Positions 6,833 through 13,901 are shown, counted from the first letter of the stretch. The stretch is 18,964 bases of DNA from DATKRB01 sp036501425 (GCA_036501425.1 DASYAI010000044.1:1-18964); one strand, 5' to 3'. Translations and numbers: made by a program. The notes: generated from the letters alone by a model not told the origin.

Positions 6833-7846
6833 TCAGGGACGGACGGGTCCGTGCCCGAGGCTGCAGGCGGCGATGGCCGAGGCGACGGCGTCGAGCTCCG
6901 CCTCGTCCAGCCGCAGGTGCGCTGCGGCGATCCAGCCGTCGATCTGGGCGCTCGAACGGGCGCCCACGATGGCTCCGGTGACGCCGGGGAAGGCCAGGGT
7001 CCAGGCGATGGCCACGGCACCCACACTGGTGTGGTGCGATTCGGCGATCGGCCGGAGCTGATCGACCAGCCCGAGCGCCGCCTGAAGTTCGGCGCCGTGG
7101 AACATCGGGTTCTTCTGCCGCCAGTCGCCCGGGTCCAGCGAAGCCGACCGCAGGGCCGACCAGTGCCCGCTCAACAGGCCCGACTGCATCGGGCTGTAGA
7201 CGATCGCCCCCGTGTCGTGGGCGGCGCACCAGGGCAGCACGTCGTGCGCCGCCCTCCGGTTGAGCGCGCTGAGGGGCGGCTGGAGCGAGTCGACGTGCTC
7301 GATCGCCTCGGCCGCGTCGAGCTGGCCGACCGAGTGGTTGGAGAGGCCGATCGCCCGGACCTTTCCCTCGGCGCGCAGCTGGGCGAACGTCCCCCAGTAC
7401 TCCTCGAGCGTCGAGCCGTCCTCGGCCGGCCAGTGCATCTGGTAGAGGTCGATGCGCTCGGTGCCCAACCGCCGCAGCGACCCCTCCACCTCGCGGCGGA
7501 GGCTCTCTGGGGTCCCCACCCGCGACGGGCGCGCCTCGGGGCGGTTGTGGGTGGCCAGGTCGGCGTCCCAGACCAGCCCGGCCTTGGTGAAGGCGTACGG
7601 CCGGTCGGACTCGGCGAACGCTCCGAGGGCCTCGGCGACGACCTCTTCGGAGTGCCCCAGCCCGTAGGCGGGCGCAGTGTCGATCCAGTTGAGGCCGGAC
7701 TCGACCGCATGTCGGATCGCGCCGATGGACTCGGCGTCGTCCTGAGGGCCCCACCCGAAGGCCCACTCACCACCGATCGCCCAGGCCCCGAAGCCGACGG
7801 CGGTCAGGTCCATGCCGGTGCGGCCGAGGGGACGGGTCGGGAACAT
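6833..7846 (-). CDS. Aldo/keto reductase
   Basis: A protein of 337 residues with a TIM-barrel aldo/keto reductase sequence from end to end, starting 'RPLGRTGMDLTAVGFGAWAI'. The catalytic tetrad is complete: D56 and Y61 in 'NWIDTAPAYGLGHSE', K88 in 'AFTKAG' and H138 in 'YQMHWP'. The C-terminal 'VTGAIVGARSSAQI' is the nucleotide-binding loop region used for NADPH. It resembles the broad IolS/general-stress reductase branch. The physiological substrate cannot be read from sequence. ATG at 7846 gives the standard N-terminus. It lies 78 bases behind the EAL gene and 103 before tesB on the same strand. Confidence 0.92.
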   Translation of the reverse strand: MFPTRPLGRTGMDLTAVGFGAWAIGGEWAFGWGPQDDAESIGAIRHAVESGLNWIDTAPAYGLGHSEEVVAEALGAFAESDRPYAFTKAGLVWDADLATHNRPEARPSRVGTPESLRREVEGSLRRLGTERIDLYQMHWPAEDGSTLEEYWGTFAQLRAEGKVRAIGLSNHSVGQLDAAEAIEHVDSLQPPLSALNRRAAHDVLPWCAAHDTGAIVYSPMQSGLLSGHWSALRSASLDPGDWRQKNPMFHGAELQAALGLVDQLRPIAESHHTSVGAVAIAWTLAFPGVTGAIVGARSSAQIDGWIAAAHLRLDEAELDAVASAIAACSLGHGPVRP

Positions 7847-7869
7847 GGTCCCGGCGAGCGTAGCGCGGC

Positions 7870-7885
7870 GCCCCGGTCCCGGGGC
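7870..7885 (-). terminator. GC-rich hairpin between the EAL and reductase genes
   Basis: GCCCCG / CGGGGC stem of 6 bp around a four-base loop (GTCC), in the 78-base gap after the EAL stop. There is no T-run. It could be a weak terminator or an RNA-processing hairpin separating the c-di-GMP pair from the reductase gene. Confidence 0.3.
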
Positions 7886-7924
7886 CTGGCCCGGTGCCGC
7901 GCCGCCGGCCTCCCCTCGAGGCGG

Positions 7925-9532
7925 TCAGCTGCTCGGCGCCGGGCGGCCGAGGTGGTACCCCTGGGCCAGCTCCACCCCGAGGTCCCGCAGCAGGCGCAAG
8001 GTCGGCTCGTCCTCGACACCCTCGGCGATGGTCCGTTTGCCCAGGCTCTGGGCGATGTGGACGATGGCCTCGACGAGGGCCCGGTCCGACGGGTCGGTCG
8101 TCAGGCCCTGCACGAACTGGGCGTCGATCTTCACGTAGGTGATCGGCAGCTGGCGGAGGTAGGTGAGCGAGCCGTAGCCGGTTCCGAAGTCGTCGAGGGC
8201 GAAGGAGCAACCGAGCGAGACGAGCCGATCGGCGAACCGCTTGCCCTCCTCCAGATCGTCCATCACCGCCGTCTCGGTCACCTCCAACGTCAAGAGGCCA
8301 GGCTCGGCGCCCGTGCGAGCCAGTTCGTCCTCGATGTGCATGAGGATGCCCGCCTTGCCGATCGACTCGGCCGAGACGTTGAACGCGACCCGCCTGCCGC
8401 TGGCGGCCAGGGTGATGGCCTGGGTGATCACCCACCGATCGATTTCCTCGATCAGGCCGTACTTCTCGGCCGCCGGCAGGAAGAGCCGGGGCTCGACCAC
8501 GGCGCCCTGTCGCGAGCGGAGGCGCAGCAGGAGCTCGTGCTTGTAGGTCCGGCCGCTCGAGAGGTCGACGATCGGTTGCTCGAACAGCTCGAGGCGGTTC
8601 TCGATCATGGCCTGGCGGATCTCGTCGAACCACTCCGCCTCGGCCACCTGGGCCCGCAGCCGGGCGCGCTCGGTCTGGACGAGGGTAATGTCGTGGAAGG
8701 CGACCACGCTTCCGGCCCCCTCGGCGGTGGCAATTGGCGCCGACGAGTAGGAGACCGGCACCGGGACCCCGTCGCGCCGCCAGAACGTGTCCTCCCCGAC
8801 GTGCACCCGACGGCCGGTCGGCCCGACATCGGCCAACGGGCACTGGTCGATCGGGTACGGGGTCCCGTCCTCGTGGCGATGGTGGAACACGGTGTGGGGA
8901 TTGCGACCGAGGACCTCGTCGGGCGAGTCGTAGCCGAGCAGGCGGATCCCGGCGTGGTTCATCAGGATCAGGCGGCCCCGGGCGTCGGTCACCCACAGGC
9001 CGTCGGCCACGCTCTCGATGACGGTCCGCATCATCTGGGCCGCCCGGTCCCGCTGGGCCTCGGCGGCGCGCTTGTCACTCACGTCCTTGGCGACGAAGTA
9101 GGCGGTGTCGATGTCGGGGACGATCGTCCACTCGATGCGCCGGTAGTCCCCGGTCCGGGTCCGGTAGCGGTTCTCGAAGCCGTAGTGGGCCACGCCGCCG
9201 TGCGCCGCCAGCTTGGAGATCTCGGCGGTGGTCTCCTCCACGTCGTCGGGGTGCACGAAGGCCAGGAACGGCCGCGCCATCAGCTCGTCGAGGGTCCAGC
9301 CGAGCACGCGTTGCCATGCCGCGTTGAGGAGGGTGAAGTAGCCGTCCGGGGAGGCGGCGCCGAGCAGGTCGGGCGACAGGTCGAACAGCCGGATCATGGA
9401 CAGCGAGCTGCGGCTGTGCCGCGACCGCCGCGATCCCCGAGGTGGTGCCGCGCCGCCGGTACCGACGCGCTCGTCCCGGTCCTGCTCGAGCGGGCCCCCG
9501 GAGACCGCGTCGGGGGCCCGTGAGCTCACCAT
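7925..9532 (-). CDS. Cyclic-di-GMP phosphodiesterase, PAS-PAS-EAL
   Basis: A protein of 535 residues, cytoplasmic, with no membrane segments. An Arg/Ser-rich leader (1-44) is followed by a first PAS domain (about 45-155, with the PAC-like 'RYRTRTGDYRRIEWTIVPD'). A second PAS domain (about 165-285) carries 'HHRHEDGTPYPIDQCPL', and an EAL domain occupies about 300-533. Catalytic positions are kept: E333 in 'KHELLLRL' (so ELL instead of EAL), N385 ('AFNVSAE'), E420 ('VTET'), D447-D448 ('DDFGTGYGSL'), K468 ('VKIDAQF'), E504 ('AEGVED') and Q524 ('AQGYHLGRP'). It should hydrolyse c-di-GMP to pGpG under PAS control. No GGDEF domain is present. The start at 9532 overlaps the PilZ stop by seven bases (ATGGTGA). 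Confidence 0.93.
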   Translation of the reverse strand: MVSSRAPDAVSGGPLEQDRDERVGTGGAAPPRGSRRSRHSRSSLSMIRLFDLSPDLLGAASPDGYFTLLNAAWQRVLGWTLDELMARPFLAFVHPDDVEETTAEISKLAAHGGVAHYGFENRYRTRTGDYRRIEWTIVPDIDTAYFVAKDVSDKRAAEAQRDRAAQMMRTVIESVADGLWVTDARGRLILMNHAGIRLLGYDSPDEVLGRNPHTVFHHRHEDGTPYPIDQCPLADVGPTGRRVHVGEDTFWRRDGVPVPVSYSSAPIATAEGAGSVVAFHDITLVQTERARLRAQVAEAEWFDEIRQAMIENRLELFEQPIVDLSSGRTYKHELLLRLRSRQGAVVEPRLFLPAAEKYGLIEEIDRWVITQAITLAASGRRVAFNVSAESIGKAGILMHIEDELARTGAEPGLLTLEVTETAVMDDLEEGKRFADRLVSLGCSFALDDFGTGYGSLTYLRQLPITYVKIDAQFVQGLTTDPSDRALVEAIVHIAQSLGKRTIAEGVEDEPTLRLLRDLGVELAQGYHLGRPAPSS

Positions 9533-9876
9533 GCCACCTGCATGAGCGCCAGGGTGTCGAGTATGGAGCGCTCGGTCTCGGTGAGCCCGACGAACTCCAT
9601 CCCCACCCTGGCCCCGCCCATCCGACCGGGACCCATGTTCCGGACGTCGCCGACCATCCGGATGCTGATCGAGGTGCCGACCGGGGTGCGCACCTCGACC
9701 ACGAGCCGCTGGCCGACCAGATCGGTGGTGTGCGAGCCAAAGAGCTCCAGCCCGACACCGAGGACGGAAATGTCGACGACCTCGCAGTCGGTCCATCCCG
9801 ATCCCGGCTCGGCTTCGACGATGTACTGCCCCAGCCAGCCAACGTGTTGGCGAGGGACCCTGCGCCGGTACTCCAT
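9526..9876 (-). CDS. PilZ domain c-di-GMP receptor
   Basis: A protein of 116 residues, a single PilZ domain. Both c-di-GMP-binding signatures are present. The RxxxR pair is within 'RRRVPRQ' (R5 and R9), and the D/NxSxxG motif is 'DISVLG' (D35, S37, G40). The barrel continues with 'RLVVEVRTPVGTSISIRMVG' and a C-terminal helix 'TETERSILDTLALMQ'. ATG at 9876 is preceded by GAGGGG eight bases upstream. It is the first gene of the pair and overlaps the phosphodiesterase gene, so receptor and degrading enzyme are made together. Its output partner is unknown: no flagellar, pilus or cellulose gene is in the window. Confidence 0.92.
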   Translation of the reverse strand: MEYRRRVPRQHVGWLGQYIVEAEPGSGWTDCEVVDISVLGVGLELFGSHTTDLVGQRLVVEVRTPVGTSISIRMVGDVRNMGPGRMGGARVGMEFVGLTETERSILDTLALMQVAW

Positions 9877-10132
9877 GGGAACTACCCCTCCGATGCCGGC
9901 CTGCTCGCTACTGCCATTTCAGATCGTTGCCGGTCATGCAACATGGTGGACTCGCCGTGACGTATTTGGGTGGCCATCGGGTTGCGGGACGGGTGGATCT
10001 GCCGGAATGGCTTGCCCTAAGGGGATTTCGGGCTGTAGCACTCCCCATTTCGTGCCGATGGCATCCGGGTCGTCCGACCGCCGATCGGGCGACGGGGTGG
10101 GTAGCAGCGTCTGCGGACCCGCCCTTCTCGGA

Positions 10133-11383
10133 TCAAGAGAGCTTGACCAGCGGGCCGCACCACGGCTTGGCTCCGTGGGTGGAGTAGTACTTGCCCGAGC
10201 GCAACTGCATGTAGTACTCGCATGCGGTCTTGGGCAGGCCGGCGACGGTGCCGAAGTGGGTGTAGTTGAGCGTGTCGGGGAGCAGGCCGCCGGCCGTGTA
10301 GCTGCTCAGCGTGTGCAGGTTGGTGATGAAGCCCTGCCTCGTCGGATTCGGCCCGGCCATCTGGAGGCCCTTGATCATGAGGTCCGCCGACAGATAGGCG
10401 AACACGGTGCCGAGGTCGGGCAGCCCGCCGCTGTAGCCCTTGTCGTACTTCTTCAGCGCGGCGAGCATCGCCTTGGTCGGCGCGTTGGGGTTGGTCATGT
10501 TGAGCTCGGACAGGAAATACGCGCCGTTCAGAGAGGCAGCGGACAGGGGCTGGGAGAGCACCTGGTTGTCGTAACCGGTGGCGTAGAGCTGCTTGACGTC
10601 GCTTCCCCCGTTCTTGAGCGCGCTGCCCACCGCCACGTCGGTGCTGTCGACGGCCGACACGTATACCCCGTCGCAGTCCGAGTGCTCGATGGCGAGGGCG
10701 TCCACGGTGAAGTTGAGGCCGCCGATCGGTACGTTGACGTCGGAGTAGCAGGTGGAGATGTTGTTCTGCTTCTTCAGCATCGCGAGCGACTGGTTGAAAC
10801 TGGCCCCGAGGCTGGTGTAGGTGATGCCGGCCAGCTTCTTCACCCCGATCGACTTCAGGAACGGGCCGATGTAGTTGTAGCCATAGGTGGCACCATCGAG
10901 GGTGCCACCCAGGCCCGGAAGGTTGGCGCCGAACGCGTCGAACACGTTGGAGTTGATCGTGTTGGATCCCCAGGTGGTCACCGGGACCCCGAGCGGGGCC
11001 AGGGTCTTGTCGCCCGACTCGTAGTCCTCGTCGATCGCCGAGTCCTCGATCACTCCGAACACGTTGGACTGGCCCAGCTCGGACCCGACGTTTCCGGCGG
11101 TGACCGGGCTCGACTGGTCGTCCTTCTCGACCAGCGCGAGCTTGCGACCGTTGACGCCGCCTTTGGCGTTCTGCACGGCGAAGCGGGCAAGGGCACCGCC
11201 GGCGCTGTCGGAGAACGTCGGAGCTGCCGGACCGGTCTCGGAGGTCACGAAGCCGATGGTGATGGTCTTCGCCGTGACCCCCGGCGAGCTGGCCGCTGCC
11301 GAAGCGCTCGACGCGACGCCCGCAACGACGAGCGGCGCCCCACAGGCAATAGCAAGGCACGCAGCCCTGGCTCGATGACGCAC
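10133..11383 (-). CDS. Periplasmic-binding protein, branched-chain amino acid ABC type (Peripla_BP_6)
   Basis: A protein of 416 residues. The start is GTG at 11383 behind a G-run. It opens with a signal peptide: a basic start 'MRHRARA', a hydrophobic core 'CLAIACGAPLVVAGVA' and a likely signal peptidase I site near 'SASAA'. A Cys lies in the core, but the surrounding residues are not a good lipobox. The mature protein has the type I fold of LivJ/amide-binding proteins: 'ITIGFVTSETGPAA', 'GGVNGRKLALVEKDDQSSP', 'GVIEDSA' and 'KLAGITYTSLG'. It should capture a small ligand outside the membrane. No permease or ATPase gene is adjacent, so it is an orphan. The ligand is unknown. Confidence 0.9.
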   Translation of the reverse strand: MRHRARAACLAIACGAPLVVAGVASSASAAASSPGVTAKTITIGFVTSETGPAAPTFSDSAGGALARFAVQNAKGGVNGRKLALVEKDDQSSPVTAGNVGSELGQSNVFGVIEDSAIDEDYESGDKTLAPLGVPVTTWGSNTINSNVFDAFGANLPGLGGTLDGATYGYNYIGPFLKSIGVKKLAGITYTSLGASFNQSLAMLKKQNNISTCYSDVNVPIGGLNFTVDALAIEHSDCDGVYVSAVDSTDVAVGSALKNGGSDVKQLYATGYDNQVLSQPLSAASLNGAYFLSELNMTNPNAPTKAMLAALKKYDKGYSGGLPDLGTVFAYLSADLMIKGLQMAGPNPTRQGFITNLHTLSSYTAGGLLPDTLNYTHFGTVAGLPKTACEYYMQLRSGKYYSTHGAKPWCGPLVKLS

Positions 11384-11402
11384 AGATCCCCCCCGTGTTC
11401 TG

Positions 11403-11426
11403 TGACTCCTCCCCCCCGGGGAGTCA
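11403..11426 (-). promoter_or_regulatory. Inverted repeat in the leader of the binding-protein gene
   Basis: TGACTCC at 11403-11409 and GGAGTCA at 11420-11426 form a perfect 7-bp dyad around ten C/G-rich bases, 20-43 bases upstream of the GTG start. It could be an operator or an RNA hairpin masking the G-rich ribosome-binding region. Confidence 0.35.
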
Positions 11427-11437
11427 TGTACCCGTAA

Positions 11438-11466
11438 CGAATAACACAAATGCTCCGCATTGGCAA
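11438..11466 (-). promoter_or_regulatory. Possible sigma-70-type promoter for the binding-protein gene
   Basis: On the minus strand, TTGCCA (11466-11461) and TATTCG (11443-11438) are separated by 17 bases. The -35 matches the consensus at five of six positions; the -10 is weak. Transcription would begin about 45-50 bases before the GTG and include the inverted repeat. Confidence 0.3.
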
Positions 11467-12158
11467 TCGGTCGCGAACCGCGCCCGGCGTTCGAACGGGC
11501 TCAGATGGCCCCGCCGCGACGCCGCCGTCGTGGGCACTGTTGTCGTGGGAATGCTCGCCGGGCGCCGTTCGGGGACCGACTCTTCCCTCCATCCGGGGCC
11601 TATGTTCAAGTGGCCAAGTGGTCGTCGCCACCCACGATCCTCTCCCCGGGCCTATGTCGCCGACGCTCGCTGGCGGTTCGGGGCTCATTCGTCCGGAGCT
11701 GGACGCAGGGACGTCACGTGATGCTCATCGGGTACTTCGACCCGAAGGCTCCGCGGACCGCAGTGGCCCAGGCCGACGCGATTGGATCGAAGATCCGGAC
11801 CGGGGCGTCATAGACGAGCGCTACCCGCACGTTGAGCGCTACCCGCACGTTGAAGGGGCCTCGGCCACCCTCCACTGGCTGGCCGACCATGAGGGTCGAG
11901 GTGACGTCGGCTTGGGCTCGGCGGCCTCGAAGGGCTCGTCCACGACCTGGTCGCGGCGCAGGGCGAGCGCGTCGGTCGGCTCCATGGCACCCTGTCGTCG
12001 CCCCGGCCGGGCTCGGCCCGGGTGGTTCGCGCACCCGGCGCGGCGGGCCCGTGGCAGGATCGCAGCCGACATGCGCGTTGACCTCCGACATGCCCGGCTT
12101 TGGCTTGCGGACACCGCGGGTTGACCCGGGGCCAGTCCTCGGCATAGGTGCAGGTCAC
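11467..12158 (+). other. Non-coding stretch upstream of the tRNA
   Basis: Several frames are open here because of the GC content, but none gives protein-like sequence, a recognisable family or a consistent ribosome-binding site. The only clear structure is an 18-bp perfect tandem duplication at 11816-11851. The lower GC and mixed frames suggest eroded sequence. Confidence 0.5.
11816..11851. repeat. 18-bp perfect tandem duplication
   Basis: GAGCGCTACCCGCACGTT occurs twice head to tail (11816-11833 and 11834-11851). Confidence 0.95.
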
Positions 12159-12231
12159 GGGGCCGTAGCTCAGTGGTCAGAGCAGGGGACTCATAATCCC
12201 TCGGTCGCAGGTTCGATCCCTGCCGGCCCCA
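12159..12231 (+). tRNA. tRNA with anticodon CAT (elongator Met or lysidine-type Ile2)
   Basis: A complete 73-base cloverleaf with every stem paired. Acceptor stem 12159-12165 with 12224-12230, D stem 12168-12171 with 12180-12183, anticodon stem 12185-12189 with 12197-12201 (one G-T pair), T stem 12207-12211 with 12219-12223. The anticodon loop is CTCATAA with CAT at 12192-12194, the variable loop has five bases, and A73 is the discriminator. No CCA is encoded. The loop and the 'AGAGCAGGGGACTCATAATC' stretch resemble tRNA-Ile2 (read by TilS as AUA) as much as elongator tRNA-Met. Base-paired 1-72 (G-C) excludes the initiator. Confidence 0.95.
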
Positions 12232-12240
12232 CTCCACCCC

Positions 12241-12295
12241 ACGCGTCTTGCTCGAACCCTCGACATTATGGACGCGTCGTACTCGAACCCTTGAC
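12241..12295. repeat. Imperfect 24-bp direct repeat just behind the tRNA
   Basis: Segments at 12241-12264 and 12272-12295 match at 21 of 24 positions (core CTCGAACCC), 31 bases apart, starting nine bases behind the tRNA 3' end. It could be a relic of integration events at the tRNA, or a simple duplication. Confidence 0.7.
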
Positions 12296-12373
12296 CCGGT
12301 GCTGAGGGTTCCGGGTGGGACGCTCGTATGGGCAAGCGGTGCGGCGCCACCCCGGGTTTTGGCCGCGCTGAGG

Positions 12374-12790
12374 TTAGATGCCGATCACAGTGACGATATC
12401 CGCGGTTCCAACGAAGTCCGCCGGGTTCCTGGTGACCACCACCGCGCCTATCTCCGCGGCGACAGAGGCAAGCATCAGATCGATCCTTCGTGGCCGAGGG
12501 TTCCTCCCCGACTTGCGCACTGAGGCGGCGATCGCGCCGTAGAGATGTGCAGCGCGGGCAGAGTAGGGAACTGGGCTGAACTCGTCCAGCACCTCTCGGT
12601 AGCGTGCCTCGCGAACAGCGGCAACCATCGGATCGTCATGGTGAATGCCGTAGGCAAGTTCGGCGATGGTCAGCGTGCTGACAGCCGCCGCCTCGGCCAG
12701 GTCCTCCAGTTGGTTTGGGAACTCGATGACGCAGGAGGTGTCAAGGAGAGCCAACGCGTGCTTAGGCACGGCTGTTGAGTGGGTCGTCAT
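12374..12790 (-). CDS. vapC: PIN-domain ribonuclease toxin (VapC-like)
   Basis: A protein of about 138 residues from ATG 12790. PIN toxins are Mg-dependent RNases that cut tRNA or rRNA when free of their antitoxin. The four acidic positions are present: D17 ('LLDTSCVIEF'), E44 ('IAELAYG'), D104 ('RIDLMLASVA') and D125 ('TRNPADF'), so it should be active. The start is uncertain. ATG 12790 overlaps the antitoxin by 29 bases. GTG at 12769 overlaps it by eight and would give the more usual short lead into 'LLDTS'. ATG 12805 is also in frame. No ribosome-binding site stands out, which fits coupling to antitoxin translation. Confidence 0.9.
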   Translation of the reverse strand: MTTHSTAVPKHALALLDTSCVIEFPNQLEDLAEAAAVSTLTIAELAYGIHHDDPMVAAVREARYREVLDEFSPVPYSARAAHLYGAIAASVRKSGRNPRPRRIDLMLASVAAEIGAVVVTRNPADFVGTADIVTVIGI

Positions 12791-13043
12791 CGACGACACC
12801 GTCATCGCGGATGTCTCGCAGCCACGCTTCCAAATCCGGCGTGGCCTCGTTGATCCTCTGCTGCCGGGCGGTGAGGTCCGTGGTCTTCGGGAACATCGGC
12901 GGACCGCGGTGGGCCACGTGGGGGATCACGTCCGCCACGGCAATTCCGTTTCGGGTGACGACGAAGCGCTCTCCGGCCTCGACTCGGTTAAGAATCTCAG
13001 CGTTGTTGTTGCGAAGCTCTCGCTGCGGGATTCGGGTCACCAT
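12762..13043 (-). CDS. Antitoxin of the Phd/YefM family
   Basis: A protein of 93 residues with the classic Phd/YefM start 'RIPQRELRNNNAEILNRVEAGERFVVTRNGIAVADVIP', the dimerising DNA-binding domain (about 4-45). It is followed by an acidic C-terminal tail ('LEAWLRDIRDDGVVDDDP') that would wrap and inhibit the toxin. It is encoded directly before the PIN toxin and overlaps it, the standard antitoxin-first order. Phd-family proteins normally repress their own operon together with the toxin. ATG 13043 was used; a GTG at 13046 is in frame directly before it. There is no ribosome-binding site, so a leaderless transcript is possible. Confidence 0.92.
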   Translation of the reverse strand: MVTRIPQRELRNNNAEILNRVEAGERFVVTRNGIAVADVIPHVAHRGPPMFPKTTDLTARQQRINEATPDLEAWLRDIRDDGVVDDDPLNSRA

Positions 13044-13051
13044 CACCGCAC

Positions 13052-13079
13052 TGTAGCACGTGTGTAGCTCAGCCGTAGC
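13052..13079 (-). promoter_or_regulatory. Three 11-bp-spaced direct repeats, likely antitoxin operator
   Basis: On the minus strand, GCTACG, GCTACA and GCTACA begin exactly 11 bases apart (plus-strand hexamers at 13074-13079, 13063-13068 and 13052-13057). The last copy lies nine bases before the antitoxin ATG and includes TACAGT, a possible -10 box. One-turn spacing puts all copies on the same face of the helix, as expected for cooperative repressor binding. Confidence 0.55.
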
Positions 13080-13099
13080 GGCGGCCCGCCATCACGGAT

Positions 13100-13228
13100 A
13101 CGTCCGGCACCTCAACGTCGCCTTGCGGACCGTCGCCTCCGAAGCTCTTGACCTCGACGAGGCACGCCGCGACTGCGCGGGTCAGGATGGGAGGGCGACC
13201 TTGACGAGTTGCGTACCAGTCGAGCCGG
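13100..13228 (+). pseudogene. VapB-type antitoxin remnant, frameshifted
   Basis: Two frames together read like the end of a VapB antitoxin. 'LNVALRTVASEALDLDEARR' (about 13111-13170) is in one frame and 'GWEGDLDELRTSRAG' (13185-13229) in another, with one base apparently missing near 13180-13185. The GW(D/E)GDL(D/E)xLR ending is typical of VapB antitoxins encoded before PIN toxins. No intact start or DNA-binding domain is left. It directly precedes the broken vapC. Confidence 0.6.
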
Positions 13229-13384
13229 ATGTTCCTTGTCGACACCTCGACATGGATCGAGTTCCTGCTCGACACCGGCAGCCCCACCTGCCAGCGCGTC
13301 GACGAGCTGCTCGGGGAGGAGATCGCCACCTGCCATCCAGTTCGTATGGAACTCCTCGCCGGTGCCCGCGACGAACAGCACTAG
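13229..13384 (+). pseudogene. VapC toxin remnant, first 51 codons only
   Basis: ATG at 13229 opens a clear PIN-domain start: MFLVDTSTWIEFLLDTG, followed by 'EIATCHPVRMELLAGARDEQ'. The first catalytic Asp (D5) and the Glu of 'MELLAG' (E41) are present. A TAG at 13382-13384 then ends the frame at the point where a normal 130-residue VapC would go on. No convincing continuation was found in any frame. Without the remaining acidic residues it cannot be an active nuclease. The module lies on the strand opposite the intact toxin-antitoxin pair, 183 bases beyond it. Confidence 0.75.
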
Positions 13385-13522
13385 CAGGCTCTCCGCGGTT
13401 GCAAAGGGTCACTGCTGGCGTGGTGCCAGCCGAGAGCCGGAGCGGCGCTTGTCGACCCAGGTAGCGCCGTCAAGATCGTGGCTCCCCACGAGCCCCCTTT
13501 TCACCCGGACCAGAGGTCACCG

Positions 13523-13828
13523 ATGTCCGCGACGCTGAAGCTGACTCATAAGACGATCGGAGCGGAGGTGCGCCGCAGACCGTACGACATCGTGCTCGAC
13601 GGGGTGCGAGTCGGATCGGTCGAAATGAACGACACGTTCGAGTCATCAGTGGAACCCGGACGTCACGCGCTGCAGGTCCGCAGCGGCCGTAACTTCAGCC
13701 GAACCAAGACCTTCGACTCAGCCGATGGCGAGATTGTCCGCTTCCGATGCACCGGAAAAGGCATCCTGCCAGTCTTTCTCCTGTCCTTTGTCGTACCCCG
13801 CCTGGCACTCCACCTTCATCGCGAGTAG
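13523..13828 (+). CDS. Small protein with a beta-rich PEGA-like domain and C-terminal membrane anchor
   Basis: A protein of 101 residues. ATG 13523 has AGAGGT six bases upstream; an in-frame upstream ATG at 13478 lacks such a site. The body reads 'YDIVLDGVRVGSVEMNDTFE', 'SSVEPGRHALQVRSGRNFSR', 'TKTFDSADGEIVRFRC'. This strand-turn-strand pattern with 'xEPGRHxLxVR' resembles PEGA or DUF2846-type carbohydrate- or surface-associated domains. The end 'GILPVFLLSFVVPRLALHL' is one membrane helix. There is no signal peptide, so the domain is probably cytoplasmic and tail-anchored. Its function is unknown. It lies between the toxin-antitoxin remnant and convergent surE. Confidence 0.7.
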   Translation: MSATLKLTHKTIGAEVRRRPYDIVLDGVRVGSVEMNDTFESSVEPGRHALQVRSGRNFSRTKTFDSADGEIVRFRCTGKGILPVFLLSFVVPRLALHLHRE

Positions 13829-13883
13829 GCGTTGCCCCCGACCAAGGCGCTATGGGCGAGCCCGGGGCTCCTGTCCCGCTTGC

Positions 13884-13901
13884 GCCGGTGCGGGCACCGG
13901 C
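13884..13901. terminator. Hairpin between convergent genes
   Basis: GCCGGTG (13884-13890) and CACCGGC (13895-13901) form a perfect 7-bp stem with a four-base loop, between the plus-strand gene ending at 13828 and surE ending at 13953. There is no T-run on either side. A second, shorter dyad is at 13858-13870. It may serve as a bidirectional terminator. Confidence 0.4.

Noticed and set aside
6719..9523. Plus-strand open frame of more than 900 codons
   Set aside because: It is antisense to thioesterase, reductase and EAL genes with clear families. The translation is His/Gly/Arg/Pro/Asp-rich without any domain, a result of codon bias at high GC.
11450..12124. Plus-strand frame of 224 codons upstream of the tRNA
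   Set aside because: It has no domain, no ribosome-binding site and shifting composition, and it contains the 18-bp duplication as a simple repeat ('ERYPHV' twice).
11839..12237. Minus-strand frame across the tRNA containing 'GSNLRPRDYESPALTTELRP'
   Set aside because: This peptide is the well-known false translation of the antisense strand of a tRNA gene; the rest of the frame is not protein-like.
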